Assembly (NCBI GenBank): GCA_034370585.1
Contig: CP139759.1
Location: forward strand, 14,712,001-14,776,000
DNA from: Fragaria x ananassa
Taxonomy: Eukaryota; Streptophyta; Magnoliopsida; Rosales; Rosaceae
Length of the DNA: 64,000 bases
Reading direction: 5' to 3'
Part shown: piece by piece, positions 34,791 to 46,187 of the stretch
Position numbering within the stretch: the stretch's first letter is position 1
Layout: every line of letters starts with the position of its first letter
Program-made: the position numbers and the translations under genes
The notes under the pieces: generated by a model
Database searches by the model: none
Seen by the model: only the letters and a program-made list of their open reading frames with translations
What the model was told of the DNA's origin: nothing

Positions 34791-36911
34791 TATTCTCTCT
34801 CTCTCTCTCCGAAAATCCTCTCTCTGCCCTCTCTCTCTCCCTCTCTCCGACCCCGACTCCGACCCCAATTCGGAACCCCGACCCCGACGTCGACCCACAA
34901 TTTAAGGTATAACCCTAAAACCCTAAATTGGTTTTAATTGTTTTTGTTGTTGTGATAATTGTAAATTGTTGTTGTTGTTGTTGTTGTGATAATTGTAAAT
35001 TGTAAATTGTTGTTGTTGTTGTTGTGATAATTGTAAATTGTTGTTGTTGTGATAATTGTAAATGTTTGTTGTTGTGATAATTGTAAATTGTGATGTACGG
35101 TTTAGGGTTTACGGTTTACGGTTTAGGGTATAGGGTTTAGGATTGTAAATGATTAAATAATTTAGGGTTTATTTAGGGTTTAGGGTTTACGGTTTAGGGT
35201 TTATTTAGGGTTTAGGGTTTTTAAGAAATAATGGATTATTTTTGAGTAAGGATGTAAATATTCGTAAATTAATTTTTGTGATGTAATAATTGCGAATTAA
35301 TGTAAATAATTTGTTATGTGAATAAAAAAAATAATAAATCCTATAATAATTATTAAATTTTATTTGTGCTATTATTGTTGATAAATTTTTCGAAGTTTAT
35401 CGAGCCCTTATTTTTGTGAACTTAATTATAAGACGGTAAAATATTTTTAATAAATTTATGGTTATTTTAAACAGGATGGCCAAGAGAAGAACTTCTGGAC
35501 AAGACGGCTCGGACGGTACCTCAAACAACCCGTCGGAATCACCGTCGATCGGGTTTCCGTGGCAGTTGACGGCCCGACATGCGCAACTGATGGGTGGCGC
35601 GAGCGGCTCGAGTTCTGCTGGGCAGTCGGGTCCCGCAGCGACGGCTCCTCGTCATCCACCCATACTTCGCCGGTCGTGATCCCGCAGCGACGCCCCCACA
35701 CAGTCGTCCCCGACCGACGGTGATGGCGGGTCATCCGGGGTCCCTATGGTGCCGTCCGGCCTCTTCCTTCCTCCGACGATACCGGTGATACCTCGCGTCG
35801 ATGAGGAGGGTCGACCGATTCGGGAGCAGCTCCCGCATGTGGCACCGCACGAGGCCTATATCTACCGGGAGTTTCCCACGCCTCTTCATCCCGTGAGGGT
35901 CTCCGAGCAGGCGGACATAGACGAATCCGTCGGCTCAGCCTCATCCTCAGGTAATTTATTATTACTTTTTTTTCGATTTACATTTTTTTTTTGTAAAAAT
36001 GTATTATTAATATTAAATTTGATTCACAATGTCACAGCCGCCGGAACGAGAAGGCGGAACAGGAGAGGCACCGTCAGCAACAAGGGACTCGATAGGGCGG
36101 TCGAGTCCGCTGGACGGATCGCCATCCCGTTTTCCAACGGGAAACCGGTGGACGCCGCGTTGGGAAACCGGTACACGCGCGCCGCGGGAGGCACCATCCG
36201 CTCCAGACTCCCTATGTTGTGGGGAGTCTGGAGCCAGGTTCCTGATGGAGTGAAGGAGATGCTCCATCAGTCGATGTCGGTGAGTTTACTCAATCAATTA
36301 CCTTTTTTTTAACTATTTTTTTAACTAATAAATTTTTTAATTATCGAAAAAAATACTAACAAGTGGTAATGCAGCAATGGTTTGTGGTTCCCGAGGAGGG
36401 ACGTGACTGGGCGGACAAGACCCATAGGGAGAGGTACCTCTAGCTATTTAATAATTTATTAAATTTTATTTTTTTAATAAAATTATTAATATTTTTTTTG
36501 TATATGTAGGTTCAAGGAGTGGAAGCACGACCTCCGGGAACACTGGAAGAAGTACGGGAGCGACCGTTCGGGTACCCCGAAGGAGTTCGAGTATCGGGAG
36601 TACGAGTGGCGGTGGCTTCTTGTCACGCAGTTCAACGACCCTCACAAACAGGTAATTCGTAAACAAATTTGAATATTTAATTAGTGAATTAATTATAATT
36701 GTATGTTTTTAAATATTTACTAACGATAATTTTTTTTAAAAAAGCACCTCGCCCGGGTGAACGCTGAGAACCGGCAACAGAACACAACCAACCATCGTGC
36801 CGGTTCGAGGCCGTTTTCGGCCATCATGGACGACGTGCGGCGAGAGCGGCCAGAGGAGAACCCCTATGTGGGACCTTTCAGAGGGCATATCCTCATTCTG
36901 AGGAGGATCTT
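34770..36911 (+). pseudogene. Second CACTA gene (Transposase_24-like), with stop codon and missing 3' exons
   Basis: A non-coding exon (to 34906, GT donor) is followed by coding exons 35476-35950, 36038-36279, 36375-36433, 36510-36651 and 36745-36911, all phase-consistent. The protein has a Ser/Gly/Pro-rich start, an arginine-rich block (GTRRRNRRGT) and the plant Transposase_24 core (VPDGVKEMLHQSM, QWFVVPEEGRDWADK, FKEWKHDLREHWKKYG, HKQHLARVNAENRQQN). An in-frame TGA at 35677-35679 splits the first exon. The last exon ends phase 2 at a donor (36912), and subterminal repeats begin within 60 bp, so the C-terminal exons, like those at 2-292, are gone. The product is thought to bind the subterminal motifs. 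Confidence 0.8.
34950..35225 (+). repeat. TTG repeats and telomere-like TTTAGGG repeats in an intron
   Basis: TTG runs alternate with TGATAATTGTAAA (34950-35090). They are followed by about ten TTTAGGG or TTTACGG units (35098-35222), the plant telomere motif in degenerate form. All lie within the 5' intron of the second CACTA gene. Confidence 0.85.
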
Positions 36912-36959
36912 GTAAGTTCCTTATATTTACTAATTTTTAATTTTAATTACATTTTATTA

Positions 36960-37093
36960 AATTTCGTCGCCCAAGTTCTTCACCGACGGACTTCTGGCGA
37001 CGACTTCTTGGCCGACGACATGTCGTCGCCTAAGTACTTAGGCGACGAAATTTTTAAACAGGGCGACGATTTTTTTTCGTCGGCCAAGAACTA
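36960..37093. repeat. Right subterminal motif array of the inner CACTA
   Basis: Six to seven GGCGACGA/TCGTCGCC and GGCCGACGA motifs lie between the truncated second gene and the terminal repeat. It is much shorter than the left array (27835-28160), in keeping with a deletion here. Confidence 0.85.
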
Positions 37094-38849
37094 TTTTCTG
37101 GTAGTGTGTGGAAGGTTTGACCAAACTACGTAATATAGAGGGAGATATGAGCGTTTTTGTGTGATAAGTGACGATGGATTAGGGTTGACCGTTTCGATTG
37201 AGCCCTTAACGTTGTCGGATCTAGTTTAATTTTTTTACCATAGACATCTTTCGTCATAATGATCTGATGGGCGAATTTTGGTTTGTAAATTTTAGTCATC
37301 GGAATCACAACGTGTCTACTAATGTTGTATAACTTGTTTAGCAGGTTATACAACTTTGTGAACCAACTCTACATAGGAAGCAAAATAATCAAAAATCTCA
37401 AGAAATAAGATGTGTTCAGAATGGTGAAATACGGCTATGATTCAAAAATCACGTAAATCGGGTAACGTCTTTGTGCCGATAGTAGCGGTCAACCCTATTT
37501 ACAGTTATTATTACCTATGGGGAGCCCTATCGTCGGAAGGTAAATGTCTCAAAATTTTTATATAGGCGGTTGCGTCTCTTCTACGTGAAAGTTTTTCGTG
37601 TAGAAGGTTTGACCAAACTACGTAATATAGAGGGAGATATGAGCGTTTTCATGAATTTATAGACTTTAGCCGACGAGATATTAAAAAAGTCGTCGGCTAA
37701 GGTCAAAATTTTTTTGGCGGTGAACCAAATTTGGAGGAAAATTTTCAAAGGACTTTAGCCGACGAAAATATATGAAAAGTCGTCGGCTAAAGTCGAAAAA
37801 TTTTCAAAATTTTTTGGCGGTCAACCAAAATTTTCAAAAGAGTTTAGCCGACGAAAATAAAGAATTTCATCGGGTAAAGTTCTTTATATAGGAGTTTTAC
37901 TTGAGGTGGATGGTAAGAAGTCAAAAAATCAGAAAAAAGTTTCGGATTTTCTTCTCGGCCTAGCTCCGCCGTCAAGCAACCGGAGACCGCCACATTTGTC
38001 CTAAAAGTTTCGCCGTCGTCTCTACTTCATTGTTGGACAGGTGGTGCATCGAGTGGCACCGCCGTGAGGGATAAATCGAGCTCCAAAACTCCGCCGGTTC
38101 CGATTCGGTGTCGATCGAATTTCTCCTTCCTCAGGTCATCATTTGGTGAGTTCTATATATGGATAAGTTAAGTTTGATTAGTACTACATTCCCTAGAATT
38201 TGGTAGCTCGATTCGGTGTGTGTGAGGAGAATCGAAAATTTGAAGTTTTTAGGGTTTAAAATTGAGGATTTTAATATTTTGATTCAATTGACTTGTTTAG
38301 GCTTAGAATTGGGCTTCGACTTCTTCTAGAAAGTTGTTCGAAATGTTGAGATGAAGATTCTGTCAAATTTTGGTGGTGATTGGATGTGGCCGAAAGTTTC
38401 TGCAGTTTTTTTTTTCAAAAACAGCAACTTTAGCCGACGATATTTAAATACTATATTCGTCGGCTATTGTATTTTTTAATTTTTTTAATAAGGTTTAGCC
38501 GACGAATTATGGCATATTTCGTCGGCTATAGTTATTTTTTTAATTTTTTTTATAATCTTTAGCTGACGAATATCTTATTGTTTCGTCGGCTAAAGTTATT
38601 TTTTAAATTTTTTTTACACACTTTAGCCCACGAATATCTTATTGTTTCGTCGGCTAAATTCTGGGAAAAAAACCGACGACATGTTTTTTTGTCGGCTAAA
38701 CTGTGGGACTATAGCCGACGACGTCTTCTTTTTTCGTCGGCTAAAGTCATCGCCGACGACCTTTTCCCGACGAAATCTTAGCCGACGAATTAAGCTAACA
38801 GGCCGACGAAAAAGTTTTGTCGGCTAAAATGCTTGTCCTGGTAGTGAGT

Positions 38850-39650
38850 AGAGTAATTACCTCAAGAGATCAAGTTGTTCCCAGCTCTCCAAATGAAATA
38901 CGAAATAGTAATAACTATCTTACAGTGATGAGCATCATAAGTAGAGTACAAAAACTACAGCCAATCTTAAAAGATGTAGTCCAATGGTCTAAATTAATAT
39001 TTGGAAAGCTACACTGCCAAATTTGTTTAGCAAAATGACAAGTAAAAAAAGATGATTATGAGTCTCTAAAGTACTATGACAAAAAGGGCAATTGCGATTA
39101 GTAGTGTGATCGAGTAGTAAAAATATTATCTCGAGTCATCAGTCGTCCTCTAATCAACGGTCATGCAAAAACTTGTATTTTAGGAGGAATGTTACACTTC
39201 CAATTTAGACCTCGAGTGAGAAGGAACTTTGCTGAATAAGTAATAAAGACGCAAATTTAATGTTACCAGTACTGGTTTGTCCCCATACCATCTCTTATAT
39301 CATCTAGTAGTACAGTAGACAGTTTCATTCTATTCCCTAATCTATTAGAAGTATTAACTGCTAGCATTTGTAGATCAATTAAGAAATCAAAAAGAGGTAA
39401 TGAATACGCTCTAACAACATTAACCCATCAATTATCAGGATTAGTGAGAATGTGTCAACCTAACTTATCTAAAGCTGTTTGATTAAAATGTTTTGTAGAG
39501 CGAATACCAAGTTCCCTTTTATGTTTAAGGGTACATATAGTAGACAAAGTTATAGGGTGATGGGAATTGCTAACCCAAAAGAAGAAGAAACAGTAAACCT
39601 ATCTAACAGTCTCTAACCTTATAAACATCTTTGTTTTCTCTGTTTTGAAA
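38850..39650 (-). mobile_element. LINE remnant: reverse transcriptase end and zf-RVT region
   Basis: On the minus strand, going down from 39600: FFWVSNSHHPITLS, KRELGIRSTKHFNQTAL, PKIQVFAWPLIRGRLMTRDNI, then CPFCHSTLETHNHLF and CHFAKQIWQCSF (the zf-RVT zinc-binding pattern) with frame changes. It follows on from 51770 and continues at 26947, so it is the middle of a split LINE. Confidence 0.85.
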
Positions 39651-39889
39651 TAACCTTTCATTTCCACACCATTAATTTACACTATTAATAATTTACCTAC
39701 ACATTTGCACCAAATCACAACACACCCATGCCACAATTCAACACAATCAAACACCCAAATCAGTTTGCAACATATCATAACACTCCTATGTTACAATTCA
39801 ACACAATCAAATACCAAAATCACACAATTCAACATAATCAAACACCCAAATCACTAGTTCACATCACAATCAAACGAAATAATATAGTG
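39651..39889. other. AT-rich non-coding spacer
   Basis: Imperfect repeats of CACAATTCAACACAATCAAACACCC. No gene is seen. Confidence 0.5.
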
Positions 39890-40175
39890 AGATGAGAAGC
39901 ATATCCATGATGCAGGCCAACACCCACATATCCACTGCCTTGACATACATTTTTGAATCGATGAGCTCCTCCTGGGCTTGGTAGCTTAGGCAAAGCTCAA
40001 GTGCTCTTAAAGGCGTCACCAATCACTATGATGAGCATATAGGTGAAGAATCTTAGCCCCAACAAAGTCAGAGAGCATAACACAAAAGGCTCCTTGAAAA
40101 CCCTGATTTTCCCCGAGTAGAGGTCCCCGAGATAAATTCATACGGAGTGAGCAACACGAAGTCCCATCCGATGCT
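39890..40175 (-). pseudogene. Fragment resembling a CDK/MAPK-type protein kinase, copy 1
   Basis: On the minus strand, 39983-39895 reads YQAQEEL, nine residues, then VDMWVLACIMDMLL. This fits subdomains VIII-IX of CDK/MAPK-type kinases (YRAPELL ... VDMWSVGCIFAELL) in both residues and spacing. Upstream in another frame is LSDFVGAKILH, matching the DFG region. The piece is frameshifted and ends at 40175 where hAT sequence begins. A second copy lies at 51465-51665. The kinase identity is an inference from motif spacing. Confidence 0.55.
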
Positions 40176-41015
40176 TCCTTAGAAGAAAGAAAGGTTGTCC
40201 CTTCCGCACAATTAACACACAAGTTCATGACTTCTTCTTTTCCGATCACTCCATGCATCGGTCATGATAGAGAAACCATTCTTTGCCCACTCCTCTTCTT
40301 GCCTCTTTAATAAGCCCTTAGTTCTCTCCACCTCTTCCTTCAACAATGGTTTCCTTAATTGGTATTGGGTTGGTGGTTTGTAACCCGGGCCAAATTGCCC
40401 AACCGCTTCCCCAAACCTCTTGAAGCTATCATTCTCAATGGCATGGGAAGGAAGGCCGGCTTCATACACCCATCTAGCCAAATATTGATGCACATTATGT
40501 GTTCTTTCCTTGAAAAGTGAATCATTGATATTCTGTTGCTTCATCTTCTTGCTTCCATCCAATGAAGAATCAGGATCAATGGAGGATGCATAACGGTCCA
40601 TAGGTCCAAGAAAGTGCTTCTGTCTTCTTGTCTCATGACTTGATCCATCCTCTTCCATTTCATCTTCTTGAATAACAATTTCTTGCCTCAATTCTTCTTC
40701 AAAGAGAAACTTTTGCCTCTTCTTATTTCGCCCATCTTCAATAGCTTTGATACATTTGGCTTTGTCCTCATCTGAACTCTTCTTACAACCGTCAACATTC
40801 CCCTTGATGTTTGCAATATGTTGTTTGATTCGGTTTATTCCACCACTTACTACTTTATTACACAACAAACACTTCAATCTATCTGGATTTGTAGGATCAG
40901 CTTTCACTGCATATTCTCAACCCATATAAGTTGAATTAGCCTTCAAGACTGACCTATTCTGGCTATTCAGCTCCGAAACTGGATTAGATGCAGAGGAAGA
41001 AGTAGTGCCTGCCAT
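40176..41015 (-). pseudogene. hAT transposase N-terminal part (BED finger and DUF659 start), decayed
   Basis: From the ATG at 41015 the frame reads into a TGA at 40917-40919, where family members usually have tryptophan (W to stop). It then continues as ADPTNPDRLKCLLCNKVV and INRIKQHIA, a BED-type zinc finger (C-x2-C ... H-x4-H pattern), followed by a charged linker. The DUF659 start reads FSIMTDAWSDRKRRS at about 40270-40225. A small deletion after it shifts the frame before MNLCVNCAEGTTFLSSKEAS. The catalytic RNase H-like and dimerisation regions are missing because kinase-like sequence takes over at 40175. Non-functional. Confidence 0.85.
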
Positions 41016-41821
41016 ATTTGCCTGTATATATTTTGTAATCAATCACAGACTCACAATTCCCATATTCAGCAACTCAGCAATTCAATGACTTAAACTAACA
41101 ACAACAACAACTCAGCAACTTAGCAACTTAGCAATTACCAAATACCAATTACCAAATTCAATGAACATTGGTAAACATATTATCAAATATCAAATCGACT
41201 AACAAAGTAACAATTATCAATTCATTAAAGTGAATGAACAAACTAACAGACGTCACTCAAATTAACAACTAACAAGTCATCACTCATCATTCATCAATTA
41301 GACAATTACCAATTACCAAGTTCAAATTCAATAAATTGACCTGAAGACTGAAGAGTGAAGACGTCAAGCCGTGCCGGGAGAGAGTTGGCGCACCTTGCCG
41401 GGACCGGGATGAGCGCTCTTTACCGCTGTGCAGAGCCGCTTTGCCGTCGTACGACGCCGAATCACCGCCGACGAGAGAAAGTCTAAGAGAAGAAAGAGAG
41501 ACTAGAGGGGACGAGAGAGGAGAGAATAGAGACAGAGAGGAGAGACAGAGATGAGAGAGGAAGAGATGAGAGACGAAGAGAGGAGAGTCAACAGAGATGA
41601 GAGACGAAGAGAGAACTCAGAAGACTAAGAAGAGAGAATAGAGGTGAGGCCGTGAGGTTGTTAGCGACTTAGGGTAGATTAGAATAATTTATTTTTTTTT
41701 CAGTTTTCACTTAAAAAAAAAAAAATGTGTCCGCCCATGCCAGGCAGCCAAAAAACGGTCAGCCGCCTACACCCGCCAATTTGCCTAAAATCAATCGCCT
41801 AGGCCGTTTTTTAGAACCTTG
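40176..41821 (-). mobile_element. hAT element fragment with one terminus
   Basis: The outer end at 41821 reads CAAGGTTCTAAAAAACGG on the minus strand, a common plant hAT terminus, followed inward by GCCTAGGCG and purine-rich leader sequence (41450-41650). The 3' half and second terminus were not found. Confidence 0.7.
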
Positions 41822-41829
41822 GTATTAAT

Positions 41830-42266
41830 AGATGTTGTGTAAAAAAATAAACCCGGATGGTCTTTGTTTTCATATCGGTCAATCAGGTCAACGTAATATG
41901 TACTTATGTTTCTCCAAAGGAAGCCTTATCACAAAAATATAAATGTCCCGAAATTTTTACATCGATCGATACATCTTGTGCTCACAAGTGCCTGAGAATT
42001 TTCGTAAAATTTTTCGATGTCCCAAACTATTAATTACAATTTTCTAAATTTCTAAATATATCAAAATAACTAATTGATTAGAAATATCATTAAAAATAAT
42101 TAAAATTTTAAAATAGGGCGATCTTGGTCATTCATCTTAAACGTTAATAATCTTGAGGGCAAATGCGTCATTTAAAGCGTGTAAGTACAAATGGAATGCT
42201 AGGAAACCCTAGCACCCCACAAACTCTCTCTTCTCTCTCTAGCAGCGCAACCATCTCTCTTCCCCC
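41830..42266. other. Non-coding, CT-rich leader-like sequence
   Basis: No gene. CTCTCTTCTCTCTCTAGCAG (about 42220-42245) looks like a retroelement leader that resumes at 48575 after the nested solo LTR. Confidence 0.45.
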
Positions 42267-42799
42267 CGTCACACCCTGACCGTAGAGTATAACTAAAGTG
42301 GTGGATTTTTGAAATTGAAAACCAATCCAGGGATCTCTCATTTTATTTTTGAAACTTAGAAAATATGAATCTGCATCCTTTCATTTTAAAAACATTTGAC
42401 TTTGAACAAAAGAAGAACCGGTATGAAACGCATAAGGTGAGCCAAAGTATTTGGTTTAGCAATAACACTGAGAGCAGGTAATATATTTTGAGTGAAACAA
42501 AACCTGCACAAGGTTCAACAAAAGAAAAAAAAAAGCTAGTTGTACAAAGATATTTTCCTATTGTAAAAGAGAGTCCAGTTTACACCAAATGGACACTTAG
42601 GAACTTGAGTTTAACTTTAAAGATCAAGTAGTTTAAGTCTAAAACAAAAACAGTTGCTAGATATTAGTAAGATGAAAATACTTCATTTTTATACATGTGC
42701 AAAAGATACATTTTACTTACAAAATATCGCACCACTTGGCATAAAAATTTACATCAAATTTACCGAGATCAATGTGGACTTTCTACTTTATACAACTAT

Positions 42800-45605
42800 T
42801 GTCATGCCTCAATTTTCGAAAGATAATTTTCAAAAATTTAGGCATGATATATCTTAAAAATAAGACTCCATAACCTGCTCAACAATTCCCAAACTAAACT
42901 TAAAAGCTGGAAATGTAAATGTCAACAAAACTCATCGACTGAGTTAAACATTATATCTCCTTATTTACAACAACTTGAAAAGTCTAGTAAAATAAGAACG
43001 CTCACATGAGCTTAAAAACAAACTGCATAATATGCAAATAAAATATACATCATCTAAAACCTAGCTACTATGCCTTCGCCTCAACCCTGCTGATCGTCAC
43101 TTGTAGGTCTAACCCCTACACCATGAATTGGTGCACCGGGTTGTAAACAACAAACCCGGTAAGCTAAAAAACCCATATGAGTAACTCTAAAAAATAACTC
43201 AATCCAACATCACATAAGATAAAACCGGTAATTCCTACTTTATAACTTAGTTCAGGAATCACCTCAAACAAGAAAATTCAAAAAGGAGTAAATAAGAAAA
43301 CATAACAATTTCTAAAACAATCAAAATCATAAGTGAATCTTACAAAAATGATAGTTCAGGAATCCCACTAAAAATCACACAAATAAGATTGAAAATCTCC
43401 TACATTAAGCATAGTTCAGGAGATACTCAAAACAAGGAATTTAATTGACAACAATTAAAAACAATGTTAAAACCACATAATCAATACTTTTACAAATATA
43501 CATGTACCCATGAGTCCCAGATACCAATAAGGTATCTCTCATGACCTACAACAAACACATGTACCCATGAGTCCCAGATATTAATAAATACCTCTCATAA
43601 CCTACAACAACAATTTATGTACCCATGGGTCTCAGATACCTTCAGGTACCTCCCATGACCTACATCGACAGACAGACAAGAGCTCTATTCCTAACCGTAA
43701 CCAATCACCTGGTCAAAGGCTTGGAACCCAGTTTGACTATCCAATATCAAATCACAAAATAATATTAACATCATAACCGTAACCAATCACCCGATTAAAG
43801 GCTTGAAACCCGGTTTGACTATTTAAACAACAAATCACAATAGAGTAGAATCATCATAACCGTAACCAATCACCCGATTAAAGACTTAGAACCCGGTTTG
43901 ACTATCTAAACCACAAATCACAATATAATAAAATCAACATCAATCAACACAAGGACCACATCATAAAAATTATATCCTTCCACATAGATATATTTATACG
44001 AACAAACATAGATATCCCCACAAGAATAATCTATCAATAGCCAAAAACATTATGATCACATGAACTTAAAAATAATCATATAATAGGAAAACTTGTTTTA
44101 ACTTACCTATGAGCCGTAGGCGATCAAGCTCATATATTTTAAAACAAACAAAAACATAATTTTTAAATTATAATCATCATCATCATCATCATTTTATCAT
44201 CATAATCATTATCATCATCACAATCATCATCATCATAATCATCATAATCATTATCATCATCACAACCATCATCATAATCATCATCCTAATCATCATCATA
44301 ATCATCATCACAATAACCATAAATAATTGGTCCCAAGGTGAACCTTGGTGAGATTTACTCACCTAAATACTCCCGCTGCGTCTTCACAAAAACATAATGA
44401 ACAAGCTCACAAACAAGTCAACAAGCTACCTAATTAACACAATTAATAACCTTAGTAACCATTCAAACTAAAAAGTAACACTTGCCCTCTTAACCTAAAA
44501 CTTAAATCGAGGGTTTACCCAAAGAAGGATAACCTTCCAAGGTCGTCGAATTTAACGACCCAAAACTGCTGCTTCTAATTCTCAAACTTTCGTAGTTCAC
44601 AACCTCTCAAAACACCTATGAATAACACAAAACCTAGCATGCAGTCCTTACTCATAACCTAGAATTTTCACAACTCAACATGCTCACAACAACAAGAGTT
44701 AGCTACCCAAAGAAACTAAAGCTACAACACTGTCGGACGCACTGCCACGCGCCACCACAGGCGGCGACGAGTGGGCCCCACGCGCCACCCCATCAACTTC
44801 AAAATCTGAGCAAGCTTCCAACAGCAAACTTGTAGGTCACATCAAATGGAACACTTTTCATACATGTGGCCAAAGCCAATTCGGCCGAAAAGAGGCCGAA
44901 AATAAACAATGAGCACTTTGAACTCAAAAGCTCCACGCTTCGAATTGGGCTTCAAGGCTGGTATCATCATGCTCAGAAGGACAAGAACTTCTAGAAATGG
45001 GTAGCCTCAAACCTCAATGTCGCCGGAATCGGTCAGAGCTTCACCGCCGGCGGCAGCAGTAACTTGTGGGCCTTGCTGCACCATGCACAGTGCTCCATAG
45101 GGTGTGAGGCTGGTATGAATAGAAAGAGGGGAGTGAGAGCTTTCCAACAATACCAAGCATGCCCAAATCCGTCGCCGGATGACCGAGTTATGGCCGGAAG
45201 AAGTTTGAGGGTGAAAATAGAGACGGGAGAGAGACTGCAGGGGTTTTTTTGTAATTTTAGGGTTTCTGAAAATAACTCACACATTTTTCTATTTATACAC
45301 CTTCTAAAATCGGAAACTAACTTCCTATTACCATAACTTTTTCATACGACATCCATTTTATGTGTGCCGCGTGTCTACGAACTCGTATCGCCAAAATCTA
45401 CAACTTTCATGAAGAAAGATTTTAAAAATAACTTACGGATAAGAAAGTCAACTTTTGGCCTCTTAAAAGTCAAGGCACCTTAATAAAATTGACTCCCGAA
45501 ACTTCAACTTCGCACATACGAAACGAAAGGAATTTCCCACAAATAATCTTTCATTAATTTCAGAAATAATACAAGGAAAATAATATGAAAATCTGAGGTA
45601 TTACA
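42800..45605 (-). mobile_element. Solo LTR (minus strand), TSD ACTAT
   Basis: On the minus strand it begins TGTAATACCTC and ends GAGGCATGACA, flanked by ACTAT (42795-42799 and 45606-45610). Same family as 5935-9043: both carry the GAT/ATC microsatellite (here 44170-44310), the CCGGGTTCCAAGCC repeats (43700-43920) and the CATGGGTACA repeats (43500-43680), inverted. Length 2,806 bp. No gene. Confidence 0.95.
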
Positions 45606-46084
45606 ACTATCTTAACAAAAACCTCCATTCCAAACAAAATGCATACTGAGCACAAACTAATGAAAACAGCAGCACATACTCAGTAAAGCCAAAATAGAGG
45701 CACTCAATCCACAAGCAAGCAAAACTTGATCATGACCTCTGATTTAAGACAACTCTGGAATATTAGAAACATCACCACACACTTTTCCTGAAAACACATG
45801 AAACATAGGGAAGTGAGCTTCATAAGCTCAGTAGGTACAACATAATGATCGTTATAACTAAGATTCTAAACCAACAACTATATCTGAAATATGAAGAATG
45901 GTAGAGATGTTTCAAATGTACTTTTAAATGAGAATAAGAATATGATTGCAAGCAAATTTGGAATTAAGCTTGAGGAACAAATGTCAATCATTAATTGAAT
46001 TAAGCACATATGATAACATAGAATTATTAGGCTGCAACTGACCAAGCAACTCAGATCAAATGAGTAGACAACTGAACAGGAAGG

Positions 46085-46187
46085 TGGTTAACTAACAACT
46101 TTGACGTCATGGGTTCAAATCTCATTGACATATGTAGGGTGTGTAAGTTATTTAATAAAAAGTTTAAAAAAAATAAAAAAATAAAAA
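46085..46187 (+). mobile_element. tRNA-derived SINE, second copy, TSD AACAGGAAGG
   Basis: It shares TTTGACGTCATGGGTTCAAA-type B-box sequence and an A-rich tail with the SINE at 16976-17086, and has a 10-bp duplication AACAGGAAGG at 46075-46084 and 46188-46197. The 5' end is slightly shorter than in the other copy. Confidence 0.85.

Larger units (their letters stand above)
27817..37106 (+). mobile_element. Inner CACTA element with two genes, TSD TGT
   Basis: It has perfect 14-bp terminal inverted repeats CACTACCAGAAAAT and TGT on both sides (27814-27816 and 37107-37109). Subterminal motifs are CTTGGGCGACGA and CTTGGCCGACGA, different from those of the outer element. Length is 9,290 bp. It carries a TNP2-type transposase gene (28748-32513, frameshifted), a second gene (34770-36911, stop codon and missing end), a 147-bp tandem array (32578-33342) and a 506-bp tandem duplication (33365-34455). 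Ends look functional, but the element's own proteins do not. Confidence 0.95.
26948..38846. mobile_element. Outer non-autonomous CACTA element, TSD AGT
   Basis: The ends are CACTACCAGAAG on the left and the complement of CACTACCAGGAC on the right, with AGT on both sides (26945-26947 and 38847-38849). TTTAGCCGACGAA-type motifs fill 26965-27215 and 37660-38830. Removing the nested element (27817-37106 plus one TGT) leaves about 2.6 kb without a gene. Its interior has tandem copies of a roughly 500-bp unit (27240-27816 with 37110-37660), one of which took the insertion. A CT/CG-rich leader-like stretch lies at 37920-38160. Confidence 0.93.

Noticed and set aside
34493..34937. Overlapping ORFs of 83 to 141 codons on the plus strand
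   Set aside because: They translate the repeated CCGACGA motifs and the CT-rich leader; the real gene starts at 35476.
35098..35222. Chromosome end or interstitial telomere
   Set aside because: Only about ten degenerate units within an intron of a transposon gene; no long array.
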